A DNA stretch of 61,366 nucleotides, from NCBI RefSeq assembly GCF_004114535.1, contig NZ_LBJC01000012.1, positions 1-61,366 of the forward strand, given 5' to 3'. A model generated the notes under the pieces. It was not told the origin of the DNA. It searched no databases and saw nothing but the letters and a program-made list of their open reading frames with translations. This document shows, piece after piece, positions 50,389-59,114 of this stretch. This DNA is from Bradyrhizobium nanningense (GTDB taxonomy: Bacteria; Pseudomonadota; Alphaproteobacteria; Rhizobiales; Xanthobacteraceae). The number at the start of each line of letters is the position of its first letter. Within the stretch, counting starts at the first letter, position 1. A program made the position numbers and the translations under genes.

Positions 50389-51930
50389 ATGCTCACGGGT
50401 GAACTTCGTTCCAAAATCGACAATGTCTGGAACGCTTTCTGGGCGGGGGGCATCGCCAATCCGATCGAGGTGATCGAGCAGATTACCTATCTCCTCTTCA
50501 TCCGCGGTCTCGATGAGGCCCACACCCGCGAGGAGAACAGGGCGAACCGCCTCGGCAAGCCGATGGAACGCCGCATCTTCCCTGAGGGAAAGGACGATGT
50601 AGGCAAGGACGGCGGCGTCGCCTATGAGGAGATGCGCTGGTCGCGCCTGAAGAACAAGGACCCGGCGACGATGTTTGCCATCGTCTCCGAGCACGTCTTT
50701 CCGTTCCTGCGCAATATGGCGGAAGAGGGCACAGCCCACGCGACCCACATGAAGGGTGCGCGCTTCACCATTCCGACGCCCGCGCTGCTCGCCAAGGTCG
50801 TCGATCTCCTCGCCGATATCCCGATGGAAGATCGCGACACCAAGGGCGACCTCTACGAATACATGCTCGGCAAGATCGCGACCGCCGGACAGAACGGCCA
50901 GTTCCGCACGCCGCGCCACATCATCGCGCTGATGGTCGAGATGACTGCGCCGACGCCGAAGGACGTGATCTGCGACCCTGCCTGCGGCACCTGTGGCTTT
51001 CTGGTCGCGGCCGGCGAGCATCTCCGCGACAATCATCCAAAACTGTTCCACGACCAGGAAAGCCGCGACCATTTCAACGAGGAGATGTTTCACGGCTTCG
51101 ATTTTGACGGCACGATGCTGCGCATCGGCTCGATGAACATGACGCTGCACGGCGTCGAGGATCCGGACATTCGCTACAAAGACTCGCTGTCGCAGGAGCA
51201 CGCCGACGACGAAGATCGCTACAGCCTTGTGCTCGCCAATCCGCCGTTCGCCGGTTCGCTCGACTACGAGACGACGGCGAAGGATCTGCTGGCGCTGGTC
51301 AAGACGAAGAAGACCGAGCTCCTGTTCATGGCGCTGTTCCTCAAATTGCTGAAGCCCGGCGGCCGCGCGGCGGTGATCGTGCCGGATGGCGTGCTGTTCG
51401 GCTCGTCGACAGCACACAAGGTGATCCGCAAGATGCTGGTCGACGACCACAAGCTCGACGGTATCGTGAAACTGCCATCCGGCGTGTTCAGGCCCTATGC
51501 CGGCGTGTCCACCGCGATCGTGTTGTTCACAAAGACGAATTCCGGCGGCACCGATCACGTCTGGTTCTACGATTGCCAAGCCGACGGGTTCTCGCTGGAC
51601 GACAAGCGCAATCCGCTGCTGCCGATCGACAAGATGGGGCCGAAGGCAAAGCTCGTTGTTGACGAGCATGCGAAGAACAATCTCCCCGACATCGCAGAGC
51701 GGTGGAGACAGCGTGGCGGCGCTGAGCGAGAACGGCCGCGCACCGCGCCGAGCTTTTGCGTATCCAAGTCGGAGATTGCGGCGACCGGCTACGATCTCTC
51801 TATCAATCGTTACAAGGAAGTCGTGCATGAAGCGGCCGAGCATCAGCCGCCCAAGAAGATCATTGCGGAGTTGAAGGCGCTTGAGCAGGAAATTGCCGAC
51901 GGGCTTGCTGAGCTGGAGGCGATGCTGTGA
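50389..51930 (+). CDS. hsdM: Type I restriction-modification methyltransferase subunit HsdM
   Basis: A 513-residue N6-adenine DNA methyltransferase. The N-terminal HsdM_N helical domain (MLTGELRSKIDNVWNAFWAGGIANPIEVIEQITYLLFIRGLD) is followed by AdoMet motif DPACGTCG (196-203) and catalytic NPPF (284-287). All core motifs are intact. It works with HsdS, which supplies target recognition. The ATG at 50389 is in a good position; the stop overlaps hsdS by ATGA-type coupling. Confidence 0.95.
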   Translation: MLTGELRSKIDNVWNAFWAGGIANPIEVIEQITYLLFIRGLDEAHTREENRANRLGKPMERRIFPEGKDDVGKDGGVAYEEMRWSRLKNKDPATMFAIVSEHVFPFLRNMAEEGTAHATHMKGARFTIPTPALLAKVVDLLADIPMEDRDTKGDLYEYMLGKIATAGQNGQFRTPRHIIALMVEMTAPTPKDVICDPACGTCGFLVAAGEHLRDNHPKLFHDQESRDHFNEEMFHGFDFDGTMLRIGSMNMTLHGVEDPDIRYKDSLSQEHADDEDRYSLVLANPPFAGSLDYETTAKDLLALVKTKKTELLFMALFLKLLKPGGRAAVIVPDGVLFGSSTAHKVIRKMLVDDHKLDGIVKLPSGVFRPYAGVSTAIVLFTKTNSGGTDHVWFYDCQADGFSLDDKRNPLLPIDKMGPKAKLVVDEHAKNNLPDIAERWRQRGGAERERPRTAPSFCVSKSEIAATGYDLSINRYKEVVHEAAEHQPPKKIIAELKALEQEIADGLAELEAML

Positions 51931-52583
51931 GCTTGGCTACCGTCGCTCTTGGAGAGATTGTTGAGATAAGGGGAGGGGGGACTCCTTCAAAATCCAATCC
52001 AGCGTTTTGGAACGGGGACATTCCGTGGGTGTCCCCGAAAGATATGAAACGATGGGATATCGATGACGCTGAGGACAAGATTACGTCGGAGGCGATCGAG
52101 AAGAGCGCCACCAATGTTATCCCGCCGAATGCGATCCTGGTAGTCAATCGGTCGGGCATTCTCAAGCACACGCTGCCCGTCGGCATCACTCGACGAGAGG
52201 TCGCGATAAATCAGGACTTGAAGGCGCTTATCTGCGGCCAGCGTGCCCACCCAGATTATGTTGCGCATATTCTGAAGGCAGCAGAACCAATAGTCCTCAA
52301 ATGGGTACGCGCAACGACGGCAGATAACTTTTCAACTGAGAACCTTGGATCTCTCGAAATCCCACTTCCTCGGCTGGATGAACAGCGGCGGATCGCGGCG
52401 ATCTTGGACACTGCGGACAGGCTGCGCAACAGGCGCAGGCGCGCCGTTGAACTTGCTGATAGTCTCGCGCAGTCAATTTTTCTAGAGATGTTTGGAAAAA
52501 TTCGAGACTCTGAAGTCAGGCCACTCGCCGCATTTGTTGATGAAGATGATCGAATAAATTATGGTGTTGTTCAGCCCAAATAA
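51927..52583 (+). CDS. hsdS: Truncated type I specificity subunit HsdS (half-length)
   Basis: A 218-residue protein. The single target-recognition domain (about residues 8-160) begins LATVALGEIVEIRGGGTPSKSNPAFWNGDIPWVSPKDMK and is followed by the conserved helix (LDEQRRIAAILDTADRLRNRRRRAVELADSLAQSIFLEMFG). The second target-recognition domain starts (INYGVVQP) and stops at once. Full HsdS is about 400 residues. This half could act alone as a dimer giving palindromic targets, or be inactive. The abrupt end at 52583 matches the island-like break; no hsdR follows. Confidence 0.85.
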   Translation: MSLATVALGEIVEIRGGGTPSKSNPAFWNGDIPWVSPKDMKRWDIDDAEDKITSEAIEKSATNVIPPNAILVVNRSGILKHTLPVGITRREVAINQDLKALICGQRAHPDYVAHILKAAEPIVLKWVRATTADNFSTENLGSLEIPLPRLDEQRRIAAILDTADRLRNRRRRAVELADSLAQSIFLEMFGKIRDSEVRPLAAFVDEDDRINYGVVQPK

Positions 52584-52937
52584 CAAAATCGTCGATGGAC
52601 CCGGTGCCGCCGTTGAGCTTACTCGCAATCGCATAGCCACGCCTCCCGGCGGGGATCGTTCCGGTCGTGGCGGCGTGAGAGCGTTGGCATGCCCCTATCA
52701 AAGCGGCATCCTAAGCACCTCGCAAATTATCGATTCGTAGTAGATCGGATCGGCGGCGAGTTAGTGCGGGTCGTGGTGTGGACAGGTGGCCGCTGGCGTG
52801 CTCGCGCGAAAGGGCGCCAGCGTCAATGATCCCGGCGATCGATATCAGCCAGAATTGAGCTCACGGCCTTCGGCCTCCGTTAAGGCTCGGTTTAGCTTCA
52901 GAGCCCACTATTCGAATGGTCGAACGTGGGGCAGATC
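52584..52937. other. Stretch after the hsdS break
   Basis: No credible gene. The sudden loss of hsdS homology at 52583 suggests a recombination or deletion junction here. A minus-strand frame at 52516-52701 is open but has no family. A promoter for the gene at 52938 is likely in the last 100 bases. Confidence 0.45.
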
Positions 52938-53639
52938 ATGCAAGTCCACGATCAGGGCGGGGAAGAGTTTGAGCTGCCCAGGCAGCCTGCGGTCCCCGTT
53001 GCCTTCGATTTCTTCAGCCCTAGCGACGAAGTCCTGGCCTTCGCGAAGCCCTGCGGTGACCGAGTGAGCCGCGCGGTGCTGTCCGCAATCGCCCTGATCG
53101 CGAGCTTTGGACTTGGGTGGGCTGGTGGTCAAAATTGGCCCCAGGTGGTGAGTGCGTTCGGCCTAAGCTCAGTTGCTCAGAAGGAAGTGCCTTCGCGTCG
53201 TCTGGCCAAAACAGCGCCGGCCGCCAGACACACTGGCATTTCGAAGCCGAGTCTAGCGGCAGCATTGCAAGCACCACCAAACGCAAACGCCACCTTCAAC
53301 TATGGGCCAACGATCAATTCAACGATCGCGGCGGCGGTCGCTCGGGTTTCATCGGAGTCGACAGGCACGGTGTCTCTCACTCAATCGACCAACGTGCGCG
53401 CGCCTGGAGCTGCGGCTCTGGATCATCTAGCGCCCCCGCCGGAAACCAAGCCGACCACTATACAGGGTTGGGCAGTAATTGACGTGAGAGACGGAACTGC
53501 TGTGCTCGATGGGCCGTACGGACCTCGGATGGCCAGACTCGGCGACACCATTCCGGGGATCGGACGAGTTGACTCCATCGTGCATTGGGGCAATCGCTGG
53601 ATCGTGGCTACGTCCAACGGTTTGATTGCGACCCCGTAA
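52938..53639 (+). CDS. Hypothetical membrane-anchored protein with PilP-like C-terminal domain
   Basis: A 233-residue protein with one membrane segment (VSRAVLSAIALIASFGLGWAGG, near residue 44-66), then an Ala/Pro/Ser/Thr-rich periplasmic linker with repeated Asn/Thr. A C-terminal domain (TIQGWAVIDVRDGTAVLDGPYGPRMARLGDTIPGIGRVDSIVHWGNRWIVATSNGLI) has a small beta-domain look resembling PilP/GspC types in Bradyrhizobium proteins. Function unknown. The start may be GTG 52926 or ATG 52938. Confidence 0.6.
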   Translation: MQVHDQGGEEFELPRQPAVPVAFDFFSPSDEVLAFAKPCGDRVSRAVLSAIALIASFGLGWAGGQNWPQVVSAFGLSSVAQKEVPSRRLAKTAPAARHTGISKPSLAAALQAPPNANATFNYGPTINSTIAAAVARVSSESTGTVSLTQSTNVRAPGAAALDHLAPPPETKPTTIQGWAVIDVRDGTAVLDGPYGPRMARLGDTIPGIGRVDSIVHWGNRWIVATSNGLIATP

Positions 53640-54361
53640 AACCGCCTTCGCGCGCAACGGTTAACGCTGGAGGTAGAGGCCGCCAACTAAGTGGCCGTCA
53701 AGGAGAAGCGGGCGGCGTGGTTTGGAGGCGGACACGTTGCAGCTAGCGATAGACTCCAATTCTCGAAAGCCAGAGGATATCCAATCCTCCAAACGGGAAC
53801 GGCGAAGGTATTGGTTAGCCTGCAATTTTTCGGCAGTCGGCCTAAGATTTGCGTGAGTAGCCACGGTGAGAAGCTACAGATTTTTCCGCGGTCGCGACCA
53901 CCGCGCCCAAAGAGCAGGGCACTTCGCAATGCGTCAAGTGGCAACAATTGGCTGAACGCCTTCGATGCGGCCGGTAATCGTGAGCCTTTCCACTAGGACC
54001 GATTTGCCATCCGCATCGGCGACGTTGAACGGATAGATCGCGCGTGAGTGTGATTAGCACCACGGCCGACGAGCGCTGCAAGGGGCGTGCTTCAGATGGA
54101 AGTTTCCATATCTTTCATGGCACTCCCCTCTAGGAACACCCTATCGTCCGTTTTAGGACATTCGCAAAATCAACGTTCGCCTCCCAGGACCACGCTCATA
54201 AGGACGTTCGACGGCGCTCACCGGTTTGGCAGGCGTCAAGCAAAAGTCGCGGAGCGTTGCCCATTTGCAACCCGCACAGCCGTTCGGAGTTGTAAGCTGA
54301 TCGATCAGAATGACCTAAACATATTGCGTATTTGCTTTGACAATCTCAGCGGGGGCAAAAA
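53640..54361. other. Long stretch without a gene
   Basis: No ORF with family resemblance or a good start. Short frames on both strands overlap each other and appear random. No tRNA or repeat was recognised. Confidence 0.5.
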
Positions 54362-54562
54362 GTGTTTGATGTCTATCGCAATGGGAAGCGCGATTTGCTC
54401 GTTCTTAGCACAGGGTCCGCGATACCCGGGGCTTACTCTGCAAATAAGTGGCGCAAGACCAGAAAAAGAATTCTCAAGGTAAGCGACGAGATTAGGTCAA
54501 CAGTTCAGCGACAAGGGTATTACGTTCGTCGCTTGCACGTCACGAAGAACGGTTCAATTTAG
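54362..54562 (+). CDS. Small conserved hypothetical protein
   Basis: A 66-residue protein from GTG ([44 protein letters not shown]...) with a late [13 protein letters not shown]. The 'VY-x-NG-x-RDLLV' start and 'GYYVR' end are typical of a short family found repeatedly in Bradyrhizobium genomes; function unknown. A G-rich stretch precedes the start. Confidence 0.6.
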   Translation: MFDVYRNGKRDLLVLSTGSAIPGAYSANKWRKTRKRILKVSDEIRSTVQRQGYYVRRLHVTKNGSI

Positions 54563-55019
54563 TTCGAACGCATCGGTCCGAATCGCTGATTTATATGAGC
54601 TGTACTGGGTCCGCTACGGCGAAATCGGTCAGCGCTGGGGCCGCTTTGGGTTAGTTGCGTCATCCCACGGCTTTGACTTCCGATCGGCCGCGCCCAGCGG
54701 ACACTCTCAGCGTGCAGTGGAGGGTCTCAAATGGGTCACTCCCGGACACATGCAGTGCAGCATCACTCGATCACCTGATCGGCTCGAAGGAGTAAGGAGG
54801 TCGGTTGTTAAGCTACATGGCGCCGTGCTGCGTGCATTCACCTAGTTTAAGCCGAAGCGCTCCTCTAAGCAGACTGCAGTCCCACTCCCTTAGGAAAGCC
54901 GGTCCTGGAGGACATGTGGAGTCCGCTAAGGAGGGTTGTCTGACGTCATTTCGACGCGGGCAGGGACATCGGCAAAGGGCCACCAGGCGACATCGAGCGA
55001 GGCGGCCTCAGTTGGTCCT
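54563..55019. other. Stretch without a gene
   Basis: Nothing beyond short random frames is visible. GAAGGAGTAAGGAGG at about 54785 is a ribosome-binding-like sequence but its downstream frame (54805) shows no family. Confidence 0.45.
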
Positions 55020-55190
55020 TTAGTTCGTCCACTTGGGATCGTCCTCATGTTCGAAGGCTTCCGCTAGCTTTGTCCAGTCATCAGCGAGGTCCAGCCACGC
55101 AGCTTCATCAAAGTCGCTCCGTGCGTACTTGGCATTCAAGCGGCATTGCTCCGCCCTCGTGCGACATTTCTCGACCAGCTCTTTACGCAC
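55020..55190 (-). CDS. Small 'RAEQCR'-type protein
   Basis: A 56-residue protein, below the size normally reported, read from GTG at 55188-55190: it begins MRKELVEKCRTRAEQCRLNA and ends EDDPKWTN. The 'RAEQCR-x-x-A' start and long amphipathic helix (WLDLADDWTKLAEAFEHED) match a short helical family common in Bradyrhizobium. It follows the gene at 55203 by 12 bases on the same strand, so the two are probably one operon. Confidence 0.6.
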   Translation of the reverse strand: MRKELVEKCRTRAEQCRLNAKYARSDFDEAAWLDLADDWTKLAEAFEHEDDPKWTN

Positions 55191-55202
55191 AAGAACGGGC
55201 GC

Positions 55203-55403
55203 TTAGGTCGGTGGCTTCAGGCCGCGTAAGTTAAGCCACTCGGTCACATGTGCGGCGGTTTCATCCTGTCGGGCCTTGCGCAGCACCGCGTCGCGCGTGG
55301 GGCCGGGTGGCAGCGTTGCAGCCGTCGCGCGCAGCTCCTTTGCTTCCTCAGCAAGGCGCGCTTCGAGGGATTGGGTTTGTTTGATGCGGCGTCGCATTTG
55401 CAC
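55203..55403 (-). CDS. Small conserved hypothetical protein
   Basis: A 66-residue basic, helical protein (MQMRRRIKQTQSLEARLAEEAKELRATAATLPPGPTRDAVLRKARQDETAAHVTEWLNLRGLKPPT). The 'EWL-x-x-x-GL-x-PPT' ending recurs in small Bradyrhizobium proteins. GGAG precedes the GTG at 55403, preferred over ATG 55421. Coupled to the gene at 55020. Function unknown. Confidence 0.65.
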   Translation of the reverse strand: MQMRRRIKQTQSLEARLAEEAKELRATAATLPPGPTRDAVLRKARQDETAAHVTEWLNLRGLKPPT

Positions 55404-55566
55404 GGCGCGGCTCCTTTCCATGAGAGGAAGGCGGGAGCGCTACCGGCGTTCTCTTTACCGATAAAAGCCACGATCCGCTCGGTGATGGTTCTTAACGTGT
55501 CGTCAACGGAAGGGTTGCACCAGTTAAGAGACTAGGCAGCCCGACAATAGGACAGCACGGCTGCAT

Positions 55567-55803
55567 CTAATTCAGATGCTTGCGCACCTTCTTGATGATC
55601 TCCCGCAGGGCGTTCGCGTAGTCCTCGATGATCCGGCGCGCTGCCTTGGTCGGCGGCTCATCCTTCTTCGGGGCTGGTTCTTCGGGCGGAGGCTTCATGC
55701 CGAAATGGTCGGCGAAGACCAGAAGGCTCCATTGAGCTAAATCAAACCAAGCTCCTGAGCTCGGAAGCAGGTCTTCGAGTGTGCCAAGGTGCAGCAAGAT
55801 CAA
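55567..55803 (-). CDS. Small hypothetical protein
   Basis: A 78-residue protein (MILLHLGTLEDLLPSSGAWFDLAQWSLLVFADHF...), with a hydrophobic N-terminal half, then a Pro/Glu/Lys-rich linker and a C-terminal helix. Ribosome-binding site is not strong and the family is unknown. Confidence 0.4.
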   Translation of the reverse strand: MILLHLGTLEDLLPSSGAWFDLAQWSLLVFADHFGMKPPPEEPAPKKDEPPTKAARRIIEDYANALREIIKKVRKHLN

Positions 55804-55856
55804 ACGCCCACCCTCGAAGAGGATGGGCGCGTGGTGACTTACGACATGATGACGTC

Positions 55857-56327
55857 CTACTTCTTCTCGGCGCTGGCTTCTTTAGCTGGAGGCGGCTTCA
55901 TGCCGACGGTCAACTGTCGGATTTTTAAAGCGCCGCCTTCACGTATGTCGATGGCGCCCCAGAACACCGTGACCTTGGTGGCGTCGCCGCTCTTAGGGTC
56001 CTTACCGAAGATGTCGGTCTCGCCGTTGGCGACGACCAGATCGTTGTTGATGACCGACATGTTGCCGACTCTGATCTCTATATGATCGGTGCCGTTCTTG
56101 AAGTTGTTTTCGTATACGGTCTTGAGATCGGAAAACACACCGCCCGGGTTGATCTGGACCCCGTCCTTTGTATAGAGCGCAGCGACACAGGCCGCGTCTT
56201 TCTTGGCGACGCAGTCGGTGTATGCGACGGCTAATTTTTCGGCCTCCTGCTTGACCTCATCGGCCAGTGCCGGTGCAGAGATGAAAGCGGAAGAACACAA
56301 TGCCCAGAGCAATGAATGTCGCTTCAT
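55857..56327 (-). CDS. Exported SnoaL/NTF2-like protein
   Basis: A 156-residue protein with signal peptide (MKRHSLLWALCSSAFISAPALA) then an NTF2/SnoaL-like cone fold: 'EVKQEAEKLAVAYTDCVAKKDAACVAALYTKDGVQINPGG' with the typical helix then strand, and 'TVFWGAIDIREGGALKIRQLTVG'. This is a DUF4440-like family used for small-molecule binding or unknown functions. GGGGAAG precedes ATG 56327. Confidence 0.75.
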   Translation of the reverse strand: MKRHSLLWALCSSAFISAPALADEVKQEAEKLAVAYTDCVAKKDAACVAALYTKDGVQINPGGVFSDLKTVYENNFKNGTDHIEIRVGNMSVINNDLVVANGETDIFGKDPKSGDATKVTVFWGAIDIREGGALKIRQLTVGMKPPPAKEASAEKK

Positions 56328-56771
56328 AACAACTTCCCCTCTCGTTGTGATGCACAATTGCATCGCGACGTCCTCCTGACGTAGGACGTCGCGTTGCATT
56401 TGTTCCGAGGGGCATTCTTTCGTTAGGCTGTAATACTACCGGCTTGCGAGTATATCCCATTTTGCACCGCTTGGCGCGCGCCAACCTTGATCATCGACGA
56501 CGGGAGCGGGCATTCCTCGAGAATGCGGCGAATGCGGTTGGGAAAGACAGGCAAGTTGACGCATGTGACAGATGAAAGTGTCTTGCTCGGCGCGCGCGAT
56601 GTTTCATCATGGTTAGCGAACGACAAGCTCGCTACGGCCCAAGGCGCTTGCTTGCATCGAAATTGTCATTCTACGGCGAGGGCCTGCCTCAGTCAGGAAG
56701 CCCACCCGTAAATTTCCCAAGTGTCGGTCATTGCGCTCGCTGGTTAACTGGTGCGGATCGAGCGCCGCATC
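56328..56771. other. Spacer between the NTF2-like gene and small HTH gene
   Basis: Several short frames overlap on both strands without a family. A perfect 14-base stem (CGCGACGTCCTCCTGACGTAGGACGTCGCG near 56364-56393; arms CGCGACGTCC and GGACGTCGCG) lies in front of the NTF2-like gene, a strong hairpin of unknown role. Confidence 0.45.
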
Positions 56772-56936
56772 ATGAAAACACCGAAGCCAAAGCAATGGGC
56801 CGAGCAGGAGGTCCGACGATTGATCACGTTGGCCCGGCAGGGAGTTGGCGCATCGAAGATAGCCGCCGAACTGGGCCGCTACGCTGGCTCAGTGAGGCGA
56901 ATGGCTCGAACGTTGGGACTGCTGTTGAAGAAGTAG
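56772..56936 (+). CDS. Small HTH-type protein
   Basis: A 54-residue protein (MKTPKPKQWAEQEVRRLITLARQGVGASKIAAELGRYAGSVRRMARTLG). The 'E-x-x-R-L-x-x-L...G-x-S...I-A-x-x-L-x-R...S-V-x-x-x-A-x-x-L-G' spacing is a SANT/HTH-like fold found in small GcrA-like or transposase-associated proteins of this genus. A GTG 21 bases upstream is an alternative start. DNA binding is inferred. Confidence 0.6.
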   Translation: MKTPKPKQWAEQEVRRLITLARQGVGASKIAAELGRYAGSVRRMARTLGLLLKK

Positions 56937-57024
56937 TCCCCGAGCGATCTTGAGCGCAGCCCGGCTGACCGACAGCCCAAAGCCCCCCGCCGCGAGGGGC
57001 CTGCAATTTGCGCAGAGCTAGAAC

Positions 57025-57114
57025 TTAGATCGTTTGCAGCAATATCATCCCGACGACGGTCACAATGAAACCGATTGCCGTCACTGCGGCGAAGCACCGC
57101 TCTACGCTATCCAT
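57025..57114 (-). CDS. Tiny single-pass membrane protein
   Basis: A 29-residue ORF (MDSVERCFAAVTAIGFIVTVVGMILLQTI). The hydrophobic stretch is a plausible membrane helix. AGGG lies before the ATG at 57112-57114. Small membrane peptides of this size are often missed by gene finders; confidence is limited by size. Confidence 0.45.
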   Translation of the reverse strand: MDSVERCFAAVTAIGFIVTVVGMILLQTI

Positions 57115-57205
57115 GAACGCAACCCTGCCAAAAGAAATAAGTTCGCCTTGCAAAAAGTGAGAGCTGGCTGTCACCGTCGGGGGGACTTTGAGTAACCGAA
57201 AGCGC

Positions 57206-57424
57206 TCACGCTGCCATACTCTGCGCCGATCGCGTGGTGTTCGCATCTTCTCCGATTGCTGGGAGCGGGAAGGCAGATGTGCACGAGTGATCGCGCAGCG
57301 CACCATTGGCTAAGTGCTCCCAGTACTCAGCTTCGGCAAGCAGCTTCCAGCTTCTATCGGGATGATGCGCGGCGGTCTGACGGCACAGCGATGCCATCGC
57401 TCGCAGGCGACATACGGTATCCAT
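57206..57424 (-). CDS. Small conserved Bradyrhizobium-type protein
   Basis: A 72-residue protein (MDTVCRLRAMASLCRQTAAHHPDRSWKLLAEAEYWEHLANG...). The 'R-x-x-A-M-A-x-x-C-R-x-x-A' helix then 'W...A-E-x-W' helix is a pattern of short Bradyrhizobium proteins. GGGAGGAATAG right before the ATG supports it. Function unknown. Confidence 0.6.
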   Translation of the reverse strand: MDTVCRLRAMASLCRQTAAHHPDRSWKLLAEAEYWEHLANGALRDHSCTSAFPLPAIGEDANTTRSAQSMAA

Positions 57425-57724
57425 CTATTCCTCCCATTATTTTTTTGTTCTTTTCACTCTATTTTCTATTTTTACGTCGGAGTCATTATGATTATGACGC
57501 AGAACAAATTTTTACTTTCCGAAGCGCGCTTCTGCTTTCGTTGCGGCTTCAAATCGCGTCCCGAAAACAACGGAACGCAATCCCGCGCTTCTTATTTCGC
57601 GCTCGGGTCCACGTGCATGCCGCAGGGCCCTCGCCATGGCCGTAATTCTACGGAGATTGCCCATCCGTAGCGTTTGGCATCTACTTCAGATTGATTTTGT
57701 AATCGAGTTTAATTTGAGTGGCCC
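57425..57724. other. AT-richer spacer
   Basis: Contains a noticeably A/T-rich block (about 57428-57480), unlike the surrounding sequence. No gene with a credible start is seen; the open frame 57314-57670 is not convincing. Confidence 0.45.
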
Positions 57725-57901
57725 ATGAGCGTTAAAGCCATGATGGCAACGATCCTTCGGAAGCAATTGGCTGCGCGAGGCGTGCATTCACTGACGCCAT
57801 CTGACTACGATGAGATCGTCCAGGAATTAATAGAACAACTCAAAGAGCTGGAGCTTGGCTTGGCCGCTCGCGACGTAGCAGACAAGCAAAAGCCGAAGTA
57901 G
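57725..57901 (+). CDS. Small hypothetical protein
   Basis: A 58-residue protein (MSVKAMMATILRKQLAARGVHSLTPSDYDEIVQELIEQLKELELGL...) ending DKQKPK. Regular helix-forming residues; no family. It is shorter than the usual reporting limit. The ATG lies right after a spacer; no strong ribosome-binding site. Confidence 0.45.
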   Translation: MSVKAMMATILRKQLAARGVHSLTPSDYDEIVQELIEQLKELELGLAARDVADKQKPK

Positions 57902-58340
57902 CTCTATATTGGCTGACACCGCAGATGACCTTGGTCATCTACGGCAATATCGATTTGTCCGCCAATGAAATGCGCCGCTGCACGTGCAGTCTGTCGGAGA
58001 TGGGCGGCTCTCACTTTGATGCTGCGCAAAACCCCCATCGGACGCCTGACCCTTCTGCGGGGCTGGAGGGGACAAGTGCGGGGCCAAGCGGTCCGACGGC
58101 TGGCGCGTGAGGAGGCGCCATGCAATTCGAAACTAGTCCCGGTCAGGGACATCGCTGCGTTCACTTGTGATCAGAGACAGGCATTTGTAATGTTCCGGCG
58201 CTGGAACATAGGGCCAGATGTAAACAGGCCGGCTAAGGCGAGACGCTGCTGATCCGCCCGCCCCGAGCCGCAACATGTGGCCGACAACTTGGCTCTAAGC
58301 GTCATCTCGCAATCGGGCATCGCATGCCTATTTTTCCCGC
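57902..58340. other. Stretch without a gene
   Basis: Only short overlapping frames are seen. No repeat or RNA recognised. Confidence 0.45.
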
Positions 58341-58925
58341 ATGCGTTCATTTGAGTTTTGCCTGCCGACCAAGAGCACTTCGGTCCCAGATGGCCCGGAT
58401 TGGCTTCATGAAGTGAAGTACGACGTTTATCGCCTCCGCTTGGAGCGCGATGGCGACCGCGTGCGCCTGATCACGCGTGGCGGTCACGATTGGACAAAGC
58501 GCTTTCCTTGGATCGTTGAGGCGGCGCTCAAGAACCGAGCGAAGCAGTCCGTGATCGACGGTGAGGCAGTCGTGCTTGGCGTCGATGGCGCCTCCGACTT
58601 CAACGCGCTGCACTCCCGCAAGTGCGACCACGAGGTTCAGCTCCACGCCTTTGACGGGCTGGTGACGTGCTGGCGATGGATAGTGACGATCTACGATCAC
58701 TCCCGCTGCACCTGCGCAAGACCAATCTCGATCGGCTGCTTGCGCGGCGCCCGGATGGTATCTTCGTTGCTCCCTTCGAGGCGATTGGCCCTGATCTCTT
58801 CCGTGCCGCATGCCGCTTGGGGCTCGAAGGCATCGTCTCGAAGCACCGCGAGCGACCTTATCGAGGCGGGCGGCAGCAGCACTGGATCAATAACCGGAAG
58901 CACCCGGCGATGGACCGGGAGCTGT
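58341..58925 (+). pseudogene. Degraded ATP-dependent DNA ligase (LigD/LigC type)
   Basis: The first frame (58341 to about 58665) encodes LHEVKYDVYRLRLERDGDRVRLITRGGHDWTKRFPWIVEAALKN and IDGEAVVLGVDGASDFNALHSRK, the nucleotidyltransferase start of an ATP-dependent ligase. It then shifts to another frame (about 58667-58925) encoding DLRSLPLHLRKTNLDRLLARRPDGIFVAPFEAIGPDLFRAACRLGLEGIVSKHRERPYR, the next part of the same enzyme. The catalytic KYDG-type motif reads KYDV, and the C-terminal OB domain is missing. These show a decayed copy, so ligation activity is not expected. Confidence 0.85.
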
Positions 58926-59114
58926 AGGCTGCTGCTGAGGAAGACCGTTCAGTGGCAGCTACCTTCTGTTTAACCTCAAGAAGCAGACTTAAGTGCAATC
59001 GGCGCAAGATGACTGAGATGGGCCATAGGCAGACATGAACCGATGCAGCGGATACCCCGTTATTGCTCAGTCCCTTTAGGCAGCAAGAACTGATAAGCAA
59101 GCCGGTGCGATTAT

